Shown here: positions 49,440 through 60,741 of the stretch, piece after piece
Position numbering within the stretch: position 1 is the first letter of the stretch
Layout: the number at the start of each line of letters is the position of its first letter
NCBI GenBank assembly: GCA_030407085.1
Contig: CM059584.1
Coordinates: 4,774,001-4,838,000, forward strand
DNA length: 64,000 bases
Reading direction: 5' to 3'
From: Trichopria drosophilae
Lineage: Eukaryota; Arthropoda; Insecta; Hymenoptera; Diapriidae
Notes under the pieces: model-generated
The model's database searches: none
The model's input: the letters and a program-made list of their open reading frames with translations, nothing else
What the model was told of the DNA's origin: nothing
Made by a program: the position numbers and the translations under genes

Positions 49440-51330
49440 CATTAGGGAAAAGTTAAGTCGTTGAGAGAAAATGAATGAAACGAAACGTCGGGTCCCGGTA
49501 GGTATCTAAGGGAAGGCTCCCCTTTGTGAATTTATCAACTCTGTCTAATATGAAACAGTTCCACAGTGGATGAAATCAGAAATTGACTATATATCTCGAC
49601 AATAATCTCCACGGTGCTCTAAGATATAAACAAGAAAGTTATTATGTCAGCAAAACTGATTCTCGCAAACTCCAGTCGGTAAATTGACAACAAATTTGAA
49701 CTTTCATTTCCGATATTCATGGAGTATTTCTCGAAATCGGTTTCTACGGTTGTTCGTTCTGAAAATACTCCGGTTTTAAATATCCAATTTAAAATCACTT
49801 TAGCCGAAGTCACTGGGTTGATTCGACTAAATAGGAATCGAGCAAAGTGGACCTCGCGATTTGAAAATGAAAACAATTCGACCGTAGTAGAAAAGAGGGT
49901 TTATTGCATCGAAGTTGAAGGCAGCATACTGAGTGCGTCGACAATTTTAGCATGGGGCAAGTAGAAAGAGTCAAACGGTAAGCAGGAAAGGGGAAGAATA
50001 CGTTGATTCCAGATGCCGAGCTCGTCGGCTATCTACATACATTTTCCCCGCATACGTGAAGCTGGAGGAATCAGCCAATCAGGATGGCGTGTGCGAGTTC
50101 TCTAGCTACCCGTCGCCTGGAAACGTAACGTACGACTACCGAAGCTTTCTGTAGGTATATATACACAAGTTCCTGGGAAAATCTTAAAGTTTATCCGTTT
50201 TCTCGCGACACCCCCCTCCTTTTATACGTCGGCTATCAGAAGTTTAGCGCGAGAACAAGGCGCTACGCAACGAGGTGACAAAAAGTTATCGCGCAAACTC
50301 CCGTTGCTAAAGGTGGTGCAAGCTCGCTCTGCGTTTGAGCTTGCGGAAACCCGTAGGGAAAACGGTATTATTAATTCCCCCCCGATCCACCGAGTAAAAG
50401 CGAGAGCTCTTAAGAAGCCGACTCGAATTTCGAATGTACGACTCGAGATGACGTACGTTGGAATAGGTGTATCGGCGACTGTGTGCCATATACGTGTTCG
50501 GTTGCACAGAGCGGAACACGGTTCGCTTTCTTAATATATATATCGCGCAGCCGCTATATTGGAAGCGTGGATGCAGAGGCAAAAAAGTAAAGGAGCGCGA
50601 GAGTCGACGGCACTCAACCGAGGGATGCATTTGGTTTCGAATGCCTTTTGAGATTCTGACGTTTCGTTCGGTTCTCTTTGCTCCTGGCAGCGTTCTGGGT
50701 GGCATTATCGTGCAACGGCCTGGCTAGGGCAGCGGGCGGCCCTATAGTAGTTTCGGGCTTCAGAAGCGATGGAAGCGTTTCATCGTGCAGAGTGGGCACG
50801 AACAAAGTATAGAGCGCCGCTACCGCCTCTTTTAAGGACCACTTCCTGCTAAAAGTCCGCTCTTACTCTCTCTCCTAGCTTCTCTTTTCTTTTTTCTACC
50901 GCCTACTCTCCCTTTCGAGTTTCTCATCTATTCTCTCCTGGATCGATTTCTCCAATTTCGCGAATGCCCGACTCGACCATAGATTCGCCGTCCCCTTTAC
51001 TTCCTCGAGGCAGGGCGAATAATGGACGTTGCCCGTCCTACCCGGCAAAACTAAACGATGTGGCGGTCTTTTTATTCCTGTTTCTCCGCATTAGAATGAC
51101 ACGTACAAACGGAAACTCGCAAAAAAGACGTTTTCAAGCATAACGGAAGCATTTGAGTTTCCATCCAGTCTCGATACCTGGATAACACAAGCTTTTTACG
51201 CTTGGCATAAGCTGAGCCTCGTAAAAACGTGGTGTTGTGCCAGGTGCAAAACCTTCCGAATTGAGATTAACAGGTGGCTGGTGCACCGTTTTAGGTCCGT
51301 TAATGCGACGTCGCCTTTTAGTGATGTATG
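49440..51330. other. Largest CpG-rich island of the window
   Basis: Composition and CpG density rise sharply, most strongly at 50180-50900 (many CGCG, GCGC and CGAC words), with a TC-rich run at 50860-50945. The longest open frame is minus-strand, 50307-50705 (132 codons); plus-strand frames overlap it, and none has a recognisable domain. This is the most plausible place for the promoter or first exon of a host gene, but the sequence alone does not show one. Confidence 0.4.
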
Positions 51331-51821
51331 AACTTTAGCGGTTTGAGGAATTTATTGGGTATTTTACGGTTCCATCCTAAAGGTTACATGCATTCTTGGA
51401 GATACTCGTGTGTTATGTAATGCATTAGAAATAGCGGAGATATGGGTGATATAACCTAAGTACACTTAGACCTGGTTGTTATCCCCTCAGCCCATCATAT
51501 CTGAATTATTTTACGTGTTTCTCCTTCGCGCGGTTTTACAGCAACGCCCCTATACGAGGGTGAGTCTGCTATTATCGCCTCATCTTTATAGTCGATTATG
51601 GATTCTATGTTAAGGCACGGGTCAAACTGGCTGGTCATTTTGTAGTATTTGACCGACTTGCAATCTCTAATGATACTAGGGCCTGGTCTTTTTAAGTTTG
51701 TTATCTTAAAAATATTGTAAAACATAGAAATATGGTTTTATAATATTATGTCGGACAATCATCTAAATCGGTCAACAGGGATAATGAAAAGTAGTGATCA
51801 ATCCAATCTTATTCTAGGTCA
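51331..51821. other. Transition stretch, nothing specific
   Basis: Returns from the CpG island to AT-rich DNA. No repeat partner or recognisable gene was found. Confidence 0.5.
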
Positions 51822-52262
51822 AAGTTTTAATTACCAAATTCTTCATTATTAAGATTTATTTCATTACGCAGATCAACATGGTTTTGTTGTTGGGAAGCTG
51901 TTGGTCATCCTGCGTAATTTTGTATGTAGAATTAGAATCCGAAGTCAGAAGTGATCCTTCCCGTCAGGATTTTGAGATATTTGAGCTTATTTACTTGAAA
52001 AACTCTTTTTTTTTTTGCTATTTTTAAGGTCATGTATTGAAGACAAAACATTTTCAGGAGTTTTTCCTTTCATTGGATCATGTAGTATTGCTCTTTTTCT
52101 TTAATATGGGATGCGCAGAATTCCATTACGACTTTTCTTTACCAAGATACACCAATTTGAAATTACGATATAAATGTAAACAAATTCACCTTGAAATGCT
52201 CTTGGAGAACAATCTCGAGGTCAAATTCAATGTCACGAAACCGATATAAATATAAACAACTA

Positions 52263-52785
52263 GGTAAACCTTCGGAAAGACTCCGTCACCTGGAAAAAAT
52301 TTTATTTACATGTTTTCTGACGTATTTTGGGTCGCTGAACACGAATCTGAAGACAAAATTTGTCGCTCGGCCATATCTTGGCCGCTATGTTGAGAAGACA
52401 GTTAAAATACGTCATTTTTTTTAGTTTTTTGCATTTATCTTGCAAAGTGGAAGTTACACAAAAAAAGTTTCCAACAAAAGATGTAGAGCACAAAATTCTC
52501 TACAAAAAAGATTCAATACATTTTCTTCGCAAAATAAAAAATAACGCCGTAAATTGAGTTTGAATATGAGAACAATTGACTTTTTTTGTGCGACTTCGAG
52601 TTTTCAAGATAAATGCAAAAAACTAAAAAAAAATGACGTTTTTTCGATGTTTTTTCAATATAGCGGCCATGATATGTTCGAGCGACAAATTTTGACTTCA
52701 GATTCGTGTTCAGCGACCCAAAATACGTCGGAAAACATGTAAATAAATTTTTTTCCAGGTGACGGAGTCTTTCCGAAGGTCTACC
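52263..52785. mobile_element. GGTAAAC-ended foldback element with 8-bp target duplication, copy 2
   Basis: Inverted ends GGTAAACCTTCGGAAAGAC and GGTAGACCTTCGGAAAGAC; the repeat continues through CTCCGTCACCTGG into long arms. AACAACTA is duplicated on both sides (52255-52262 and 52786-52793). It shares the end pattern and the inner word TGTAGAGCACAAAATTCT with the element at 32397-33414, which makes them one family. At 523 bp it has no transposase. Confidence 0.85.
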
Positions 52786-52868
52786 AACAACTATATAAAA
52801 TAAGGATACTAATAACTAAAATCACGTTTAAGTATTGTGCCTAATTTTTTTGTATAACGTTAATGGAA

Positions 52869-53122
52869 TAGTACTCCTTCCCTTATTCTAATTTCCCTTA
52901 TTCTAATTTTTTCTCTTCTCCTATTCTAATATTTCTCCTCGTGCGTTCTCTCCACTGACGTGTGGATTTTCTAAATACAAATAACGGCGCATGCGCAACA
53001 AAAACAAAGAGACAAAAGTGAGACTACACATCTAAGTAGTGGGGGAGAGGGGAAAATTAGAATAAAGGAAGAAGGCCGCCATCTTGCCTGACTGGACAAA
53101 TTAGAATAAGAGAGGAACTACT
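52869..53122. mobile_element. MITE with TTATTCTAATTT subterminal repeats
   Basis: The left end, about AGTACTCCTTCCCTTATTC, and the reverse complement of the right end, AGTAGTTCCTCTCTTATTC, match with two or three differences and continue into TAATTT. The word TTATTCTAATTT is reiterated just inside the left end. It is about 254 bp and non-coding. A TA target is possible at the left only, so the ends are approximate. Confidence 0.55.
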
Positions 53123-53589
53123 GATCTCGTAATTTCAAAATGGCCGTAAATTTCCATGAAAAAATGTAAGGTAATCGAATAAAACCTCATTTTGAAGGGT
53201 AACGATAGTACTAAAAGATGCAAATAGTAGAAGAAGGCAAAAAATATTGTTGTGTCCTGTACATAACCTCAAACATAGCAAAATAACGCGATTTTCGAAT
53301 ACATGACCTCAAATATCTAAAAAATCTGACGTGATGGACCAATTCTGACTTCGAGTTTGGATTCTACGCATATAATTACGTCGAAAATGACCCACAGCTT
53401 TCCAACAACATCCAAGACCTTCTTCTTTGTAGACTTGTGTTATTAAAACTGTAAACAATGAGAAAAATGTAATCCACATTTCTTAACATAAAACAACCCG
53501 AGTAGAATATTTTATATGGCTCTGGGAATCGATCCGATTTCGTATAAAATTACATTTAACGAAATTGTTTGTAACAAGTTATTATGATC

Positions 53590-53695
53590 CAGACCAGCCA
53601 GTCGGATGCCTGATTAGTCTACGGATCAGGGACTTTTATGGCAGTGGTAAGGTATACCTTATCAGGCGCGCCTAATTGTTGCGTGATCAGACCCA
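53590..53695. repeat. CCTGATCAGG-related motif array 3 (degenerate)
   Basis: Variants GCCTGATTAG, CGGATCAGGG, CTTATCAGGC and CGTGATCAGA lie within about 105 bases. No perfect decamer remains. It is directly followed by the inverted-repeat element at 53717. Confidence 0.5.
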
Positions 53696-53716
53696 GCACA
53701 GAAAAAAATAAGTCTT

Positions 53717-54019
53717 AAAATTGTTACATCTTAAATTAAGCACTATAAAAGGTTTATTTCAGTTTAAAACTGAACTAATTTTCTTAAATTAAGTCAATCT
53801 TTACGCTTAAAGTCGTACTTTCGTTCAGCAAAGTTTAATTTTAGTCGATATTTATGCTTAAAGAAAAATTTTTCGGACTTGTCAATATTGACTAAAAGTA
53901 AGTTTCCAAAATTAAAAACAAGGTTTTAAGAGCAATATTGACTTAATTTAAGAAAATTAGCTCAATTTTAGACTGAAATTTAGTCTTTTACAGTGCTTTA
54001 TTTGAGATGTAACAAATTG
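53717..54019. mobile_element. MITE with AATTGTTACATCTYAAAT ends
   Basis: The left part AATTGTTACATCTTAAATTA and the reverse complement of the right part, TTTGTTACATCTCAAATAAA, are inverted. Homology runs inward about 100 bases, with AATTTTCTTAAATTAAGTCA exact in both arms. An A-rich extension (GAAAAAAAT) outside both ends may belong to it. It is non-coding. Confidence 0.65.
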
Positions 54020-54940
54020 AAGATTTTTTTCAGGCAGATTTCAGCTCTCTAAAATCATACAAGGAAATTAAAGTTGCTAATATCCGACACACCTATAAAT
54101 GCCCCTAATTGCGAAGAGTTTCTAACGATAGAAGGTAACATTTTCCGTAATAAATTGAGGAATATTTGTAAAAATAACTTGCTCCATAAAAGGATTTCCT
54201 TCAATAAATTAATGAATTTATCTTAATTTAGAAATTCTAAACTGAGAAATGAATTTATCGTTCAGTAATGTGAAATACTACCTTAGAGATTTCCTTCACT
54301 ATTATTAAGATCCGTTATCAGTATTAACTATCTTATTATTTTAATGAATTTACGTAAAAGTTTATCTGCTGGAGGAGTATTAGTTAATTGTACAATAATA
54401 ATAAAAAATGGAACAAATTGTCGGAAAAATATCTGTTAAACAAATTATTCTGATATTATGTTTTTATAGGTAGAATGTCGAATCAAATTTCTATGGACCT
54501 CGCTAAAAGGATATTAAATTTAAAATACCCTGCAAAATAATATTTTTTATTCTAATCTCTGAAAAAACAAATAGACAAAAACATAATTCTACTGTTTATA
54601 GATTAGTTAAGAAATAAATTGCCTGGTTATAAATTAATATACAAACCACAAACAATTTTCGTGAAAATCCTTACAATGCAGTAACCCTGTAATCTCTGCT
54701 TACGCTATTCAAATATGCATTAGAACTTCATTTACCGGGTACTGCGTTGAAATTTTTGTGGTTGCGTACCGGGGATAGAGAACAGCAAACTTGGAGAACA
54801 TTATGTGCGTGTACAAGATTAATACAAATTCCTCTTCATGTAGGAAATAATTAGACATACGTTTAAAATCCCCCCACCCCCAATTTAAATAAATAAATAA
54901 TATAATCTGAACATAAAATAATTTATTGTAGTAAAATTTT
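54020..54940. other. AT-rich non-coding stretch
   Basis: No recognisable gene or repeat pair was found. Confidence 0.5.
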
Positions 54941-55311
54941 ACATTGCAATTTTAATTAAGAGTTTATTGACCGGTGAATAATCAAGAAAAAATAAGTTTA
55001 AATTAAATACACGGTCATTGACTTAAAACCAAAATTATAACAAAAACAAAAACAAAATATGTATTGTAAAGTTTTACAATTGTCTGAGCTTAGATTTAGA
55101 CAATAAAACTTACACTTAATTAGAAAAATTCTATATCAAAATTGATACCCTAATAATTTAATTAACGTATGAATTGGTAAGAGAGTTCATTTATTATACA
55201 ACTCCATACAAATAAATAATAACACAAATTATTTTCTTACAGAAAAATTAACGGCTAGGTTAAAAAAGGAGAATATCCGTTTAGTATCAAGACCTATTGG
55301 TTAAATTATAG

Positions 55312-55886
55312 GTGGTAAAAGTGGGAAAAGACACTATAAAAAATACAAACAATAGCAATGTAGTTTACCAGATTCCACGTCTACACTGCAATAGTGTTTA
55401 TATGCGATAAACAGGAAGATAATTAGAGACACGCATCAAAGAACACCAACGGAATATAGAAGGAGATGAAAAAACTATACTGGCAGTTTAACTAGGCATA
55501 GAATTGAGACTGTTAAATATAAATTAAACGAATTTAATGAACATGATTAGAGCTGGGTCAGTAATATTATAACACGATTTAGGGCATTTTCTGTTAATTA
55601 TGTGAGCATGAAATGAAATAAACTCCATTTTCCAACCAAATTAGTTTGGTTGTACCTAGTTTGGTTTTCGATAGTAAATTATATATTACGAAAACTAATT
55701 TCGGCTGTAAGCATTAAAACGGTTATCACAACCGAAAAATAGTTTGGTTTCAACAATCAGGTTCATTCAGCTGGAAAAAACTATACTGGCAGTTTAACTA
55801 TGCATAGAATTGAGACAGGGCATAGTTTTGAATATCCCAATATCAAAATTCTTGGATCAGAAAGCAACAATTTCAAAAGAAAATAA
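55312..55886 (+). pseudogene. Penelope-like GIY-YIG endonuclease domain, broken
   Basis: Penelope-like elements end in a GIY-YIG nuclease that nicks target DNA. The frame from 55312 reads NVVYQIP, then CNSVYMR, a stop, TGR, a stop, LETRIKEHQRNIEGDEKT, matching the pattern VVYxIPC..C...YIGxTGR.L..RIKEHQ of that domain. Two stops fall at the Tyr/Gln positions around TGR and a third later, and one conserved Cys is replaced. After the insert at 55511-55773 the frame resumes as ETGHSFEYPNIKILGSE and ends at 55886. The insert and stops make it non-functional. The N-terminal RT half is missing or unrecognisable. Confidence 0.7.
55511..55773. mobile_element. 263-bp insert with 43-bp direct repeats, copy 1
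   Basis: It interrupts the Penelope-like frame. The 43 bases before it (55468-55510) reappear after it (55774-55816) with a single G/T difference at the 28th base. The insert starts TGTTAAATATAAATTAAACG and ends CAGGTTCATTCAGCTG, and includes the hairpin AACCAAATTAGTTTGGTT. A related copy lies at 58622-58892. It is non-coding. A 43-base duplication is much longer than usual for DNA transposons. Confidence 0.7.
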
Positions 55887-56546
55887 ATTACAAATTTTTT
55901 CATAAAAAATACTATAAATACTGTCAATATTACATTTAAAAAATTTTAATTATCAGAGATTTACAGGATTCTTATGAAAAAATAATTTATATTACATTAA
56001 CTCCTTATTACTTCTTTCTTTCCTATGTATATAATTTTCCCTAATTAACTTATAAGAAAATGTGAGAGAGAATTGGATGGATTGCTTCATATATATTTTT
56101 TACTTTTTTGAAGAGAGCCATAATTCCTGGCTGAAAATTAACAATTTAATTTTTACAAAATGTATCTCAGTTTTTCTCCCTTCTGTTTTGTCAAATTATT
56201 CTTTATTTAATCTTTTCCGTTTAATTTTAAATTTATAATATACCGAAACTTTACAATAGATCTTTTGTTTTTGTTATTGTATTGGTTTTAAGTCAGCGAC
56301 CATCTATTTGTACTTATTTCTTCTTGATTATATTGCAATGTAGAAGAAATGGTGAATATATGTTGGACAATAATCTGTAGATTTAACAAAAGGTAATAAA
56401 TATTTTATTTAGCTACAAAAGAGCTAACTAATACAAAATATCATTTTAGAAGAATAGAAATCCTTCAGACCAAAACTCCCTAAATTTTGCAAAAGTATTG
56501 TTATCACGTAAATTTTTAACCTTTGCTTTCGTTCCACTCAACATTA

Positions 56547-57396
56547 GGGGAATGTATCCATGGGTGGACGGACTCCATGAGTGGCCCACCCTTCTGATTT
56601 TTATCAAACTAAAAACGAAATATCAAATTTTTGGTTGAAACAGATGCGTATTATCGCGAAACCATTTTTAATAAGATCCCTAAATCAATACATGCATTTT
56701 CGCGTTCAGTACAGCTGCTCGTAGAAATGTACTGTTGAAAAACGTTGTCAAAGTTTCGCGTTCATTTCAATCGATTATTAAAAAACATAGAATTATTAAT
56801 TTTTTAAAATTTCATGCATTTTAATTTCGGTTTCCTTTTCCATGAGTGGACCACTTTTCGTATCCATAAGCGGTCCACTTGTTTTTATCATTGTAAAGGT
56901 TATGGCGCGGAATCGTAAACGCAAGCGTTCTGAGTGTAATTTACCATTTTGTTTTTGAATATAAATAAGTCATTAAAGTATCGTTTAAGTGTTGTATTAA
57001 ACCGGAATACATATTAGAATGATTGATTCGATGGTTTTTTTATGTTGACCCTACCTTTATTCACATTTTCTCCATGTATTGCAGACAGTAAAAGTGTTCA
57101 AAAGAAATTATTATATGAAAATTAGAATTTCGTTGTATTTTTGCTGTTTCAATTCATTCTAAGGGGATTTAAACGAGTGGTCCACTCATGGATACAATTT
57201 TTGTTTAACCAAAAACGCCCCTTCGTAAAAAGGTTTAATCATCTTTATTTAACTGCAGAAAGTAACACAAATGCATTTAATTTATACCGAGGAACTATAT
57301 CTACCTATACGGTGTATAGAAGACTTAAAAATTCCTTTATTTAATTAACTTTTTACACTAAATTAAAAAATTGGTCTACTCATGGATACATTCCCC
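56547..57396. mobile_element. TA-flanked inverted-repeat element, GGGGAATGTATCCATG ends
   Basis: The left end GGGGAATGTATCCATGGGTG (56547) and the reverse complement of the right end, GGGGAATGTATCCATGAGTA (57396), are inverted. TA flanks both (56545-56546, 57397-57398). Variants of the end word, CCATGAGTGGACCAC and TATCCATAAGCGGTCC, recur near 56840-56880 and inverted near 57173-57200. It is 850 bp with no transposase. Size, TA target and internal reiteration match the element at 28777-29643. Confidence 0.82.
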
Positions 57397-57398
57397 TA

Positions 57399-58621
57399 CT
57401 TATTTCGATGAATTTTTGGATACATAGGCAAATCTATCCCCATTTATATTAGAATACTTTGGATTTATCAAAATTTAGATGTTTCAAACTGATGTGTCGA
57501 TATATTCGAAACATCCAGTAGTGTCACATTCCTTCCCACTGTATGAATGTTTGTATGATTTGCAGGCATCTAAAGGCTTTCCACTATTATAACAGCACTC
57601 ACGTGTAGTTAATAATACACGACGCTACTTAATTAAATCAATGACTTAAGCGTTCGTCGTCCGGAACCGGTAGCTCTTGTCCCCACGATAATAGGATATG
57701 AAAATTCGCTTTTCCAGGATCCCGGCTCTGTGCAATAAACGCAAGGTTAGTAAGAGCTGACTTCATCGAGACAAATTGACTCTTGAAGCCGTCAACAATT
57801 TTCCAACAAGCCCTTACGCATTTAGCGGAGAGAATGTAAAATACGCTTCCACGAAGGTAAAGACTCGTTCCAAGGAAAAAAGAAAAAACGTACCGATCGA
57901 TCCGTTAAGACTTTCAAAGACCTGGGTACAGTTTCTGCGGGAAATTCGGCGACGATACGAGTTCTCGTCTATTCAAAGTCTTGACTTATGAACCATAGGT
58001 ATATCCATATACCTCCAGAGGTTGGATAAAAATCTTTGGATTTACTATGTACGCGGGTACACAATACCCAGCAACCTGCAGATACGGAGGAACCTTATAC
58101 TAGTGGTTGTAAATTATATACTATAATGGGGTGGAGGTGTTCTTTCTGTGCTCCATCAGTCAGTGTCACAACCTGTACCCATAACGACCGCGAGCACGGT
58201 GCGTGTAAGCGTATTTACTTTGCACGCACTTTTATCGTCTGAAACCCCTGCCACCGTTTCGGGTTCACTCCGTCTAACTTGAATGCTCGCGGCTTTTATC
58301 CCAGCGACGTAATTAATTTCGGAGGGAAAGTTTTATAAATGATTTACAATGTACAGAAAATTAAATTATATGCCACGTTTATTATAAGTTCTGTAAAAAA
58401 AATTCCCGTAAATAATGCATTTGGTTGAACGTATATTAAACAGCTCGTAATTAACTGGTTAATAAATAAATCGATTTCACTATGAGAGGTGGCAAACCAA
58501 ATGTATTCTGAAGCTAATTATTCCAATATTTGATTTATTTAAGACGGGTGTTAAATATGCTTATGCTTTCTAAATAAATACAGTTAATTAATTGAAATAT
58601 TGCGATGCCGATAAATTAGAC
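57399..58621. other. Non-coding stretch with GC-elevated island
   Basis: About 57640-58330 is GC-elevated. Plus-strand open frames of 71 codons (57776-57991) and 68 codons (58036-58242) are not recognisable. The rest is AT-rich. Confidence 0.4.
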
Positions 58622-58892
58622 TGTTAATTATAAATTAAACGAATTTAACGAACATAAGTACAGGTAGGTCAATAATATTGTGTAATAATAATACGATTTA
58701 GGGCATTTTCTGTTAATTATGTGAGCATGAAATGAAATAAACTCCATTTTCCATTTAAATTGGTTTGGTTGTACCTAGTTTGGTTCTCGATAGTCAATTA
58801 TATCTTGTGAAAACTAATTTCGGTTGCAAGCATTATAACGGTTATCAAAACCGAAAAATAGTTTGGTTTCAATAATCAGGTTCATTCGGCCG
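58622..58892. mobile_element. 263-bp insert family, copy 2
   Basis: Homologous to 55511-55773 over its full length, with strong identity from CGATTTAGGGCATTTTCTG through AACTCCATTTTCCA and on to the end. Both copies are preceded by AGAC and followed by GAAAAA, but here no long direct repeat of the flanks is evident. Confidence 0.7.
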
Positions 58893-59448
58893 GAAAAATA
58901 CTTCAATTTATGAATTGTGGTGTTTATAGGTTAATTAAATTACCGTTATATATGAAATATGAGTATTTTCAATGCTTTTAGTACCAATGGGTAAACTAAA
59001 ATGAAGTCGTGTAATCTTAGGCATATTAAACACAAACTTAAAAAAAACTTTTTCAGTTGTACCTAGTTCCGTTGTTTTTAGTAAATAAAAGAATTAAGAA
59101 ACTCATAATTTTAAGGACATTATAAATAACGATTTGTAGTATTTACTAAACTGTCATCTTAGAATTATAATCAATGTTTATCTATTCGATATTTAAATGC
59201 CATATTAGTAAGATAATTTCTACTTGTTAGAATATCAATTTGCGCAACTGTAATAGTGTTTTTACTCATATAATAGTAACTTTCACTCTTGAAAATCAAT
59301 AACTATTAAATCTATGATTATTTTACATAAAACAACAATATAAAAAATTCGCAATTCATATAATTTCTTCTCTTTTTTTATAATAAATTTTTATACAATA
59401 AAGAAAATTAACTTTAGTGTATGTTTAAAAATAAATACTACTCAAGAC
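58893..59448. other. AT-rich non-coding stretch
   Basis: Nothing recognisable was found between the insert copy and the tandem array. Confidence 0.55.
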
Positions 59449-59462
59449 TAACTTAGTAAGAT
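59449..59462. repeat. 14-bp direct repeat, left of tandem array
   Basis: TAACTTAGTAAGAT directly precedes the array and is repeated exactly at 60728-60741 directly after it, like a target site duplication. Confidence 0.75.
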
Positions 59463-60727
59463 TACACAAATCCCGGCTTCTTACATTTAATATGTCAAAT
59501 GTGTTTTCCATCGAAAACCGAGTAGACACTTAAAATCAATTTAACTTAATTTCGTTTAGTAAAGTGACCGACATATACCAAGACTATTCAAATATTAAAT
59601 TTATATTTTCAAGCGGTCGAAAAATTTATTGGATGCTTTCGCATCAAAGTATTAATTTTATATTTTGGGAATATTACGGATATGCGTACTGTGTAACGAC
59701 ATCCCGTTACCATAATAATTACGCATATTCGCTTACAATAATTCTAAACATTTCCTTCATTGTTTAGTTTTATTTAAAGTTCAAATTATTTACAAAACCA
59801 TTTTTACGTCTAAGGCAGAGATTCTCGTGTTAGCCTTACTGAAGAGTCCATCACGAGATCTCGGGACGAAACGCAAAATATTTACAATAGACATTAGTTC
59901 AATTGATTATCGCTAGAGGGAAACAAAATCCATGAATAATATTTATTTTATACGTACTTATACAGCCCGTTTTAAACAGAGATTTTGTCGGCGATAATTA
60001 CACAAATCCCGGCTTCTTACATTTAATATGTCAAATGTGTTTTCCATCGAAAACCGAGTAGACACTTAAAATCAATTTAACTTAATTTCGTTTAGTAAAG
60101 TGACCGACATATACCAAGACTATTCAAATATTAAATTTATATTTTCAAGCGGTCGAAAAATTTATTGGATGCTTTCGCATCAAAGTATTAATTTTATATT
60201 TTGGGAATATTACGGATATGCGTACTGTGTAACGACATCCCGTTACCATAATAATTACGCATATTCGCTTACAATAATTCTAAACATTTCCTTCATTGTT
60301 TAGTTTTATTTAAAGTTCAAATTATTTACAAAACCATTTTTACGTCTAAGGCAGAGATTCTCGTGTTAGCCTTACTGAAGAGTCCATCACGAGATCTCGG
60401 GACGAAACGCAAAATATTTACAATAGACATTAGTTCAATTGATTATCGCTAGAGGGAAACAAAATCCATGAATAATATTTATTTTATACGTACTTATACA
60501 GCCCGTTTTAAACAGAGATTTTGTCGGCGATAATTACACAAATCCCGGCTTCTTACATTTAATATGTCAAATGTGTTTTCCATCGAAAACCGAGTAGACA
60601 CTTAAAATCAATTTAACTTAATTTCGTTTAGTAAAGTGACCGACATATACCAAGACTATTCAAATATTAAATTTATATTTTCAAGCGGTCGAAAAATTTA
60701 TTGGATGCTTTCGCATCAAAGTATTAA
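59463..60727. repeat. 536-bp tandem repeat, about 2.4 copies
   Basis: Unit 1 starts at 59463 (TACACAAATCCCGG), unit 2 at 59999 and unit 3 at 60535. Units 1 and 2 look identical by eye. The third stops after about 193 bases at ...AAGTATTA. Each full unit contains the same 67-codon open frame (59564-59767, 60100-60303), which I take to be chance. The array is bounded by exact 14-bp direct repeats, so it appears to have inserted as an array. Confidence 0.9.
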
Positions 60728-60741
60728 TAACTTAGTAAGAT
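60728..60741. repeat. 14-bp direct repeat, right of tandem array
   Basis: Exact copy of TAACTTAGTAAGAT at 59449-59462. Confidence 0.75.

Larger units (their letters stand above)
51822..53455. mobile_element. Older palindromic element, host of two insertions
   Basis: Diverged inverted arms: 51822-52254 and 53125-53455. Shared landmarks include TTGTTGGGAAGCTGTTGGTC against TTGTTGGAAAGCTGTGGGTC, the phrase CGAAGTCAGAA, and GAGATATTTGAG. Between the arms lie the elements at 52263-52785 and 52869-53122, so this element predates both. The precise ends and target duplication are not visible. Confidence 0.55.
54941..56342 (+). mobile_element. Degenerate Penelope-like element with inverted flanks
   Basis: A decayed GIY-YIG-like reading frame (55312-55886) is flanked by inverted copies: 54941-55074 on the left and about 56249-56342 on the right. 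They share TGACTTAAAACCAA, AACAAAAACAAAA and ATTGTAAAGTTT when one is reverse-complemented. Penelope-like elements are known to carry LTR-like repeats in direct or inverted arrangement, which fits. No reverse transcriptase part is recognisable, so this is a 5'-truncated or decayed copy, later split by the insert at 55511-55773. Confidence 0.55.

Noticed and set aside
50307..50705. 132-codon minus-strand frame in the CpG island
   Set aside because: No domain, overlapping frames on the other strand, and basic composition typical of CpG-rich DNA.
59564..60303. Two identical 67-codon frames
   Set aside because: Identity comes from the 536-bp tandem duplication, and the sequence shows no protein features.
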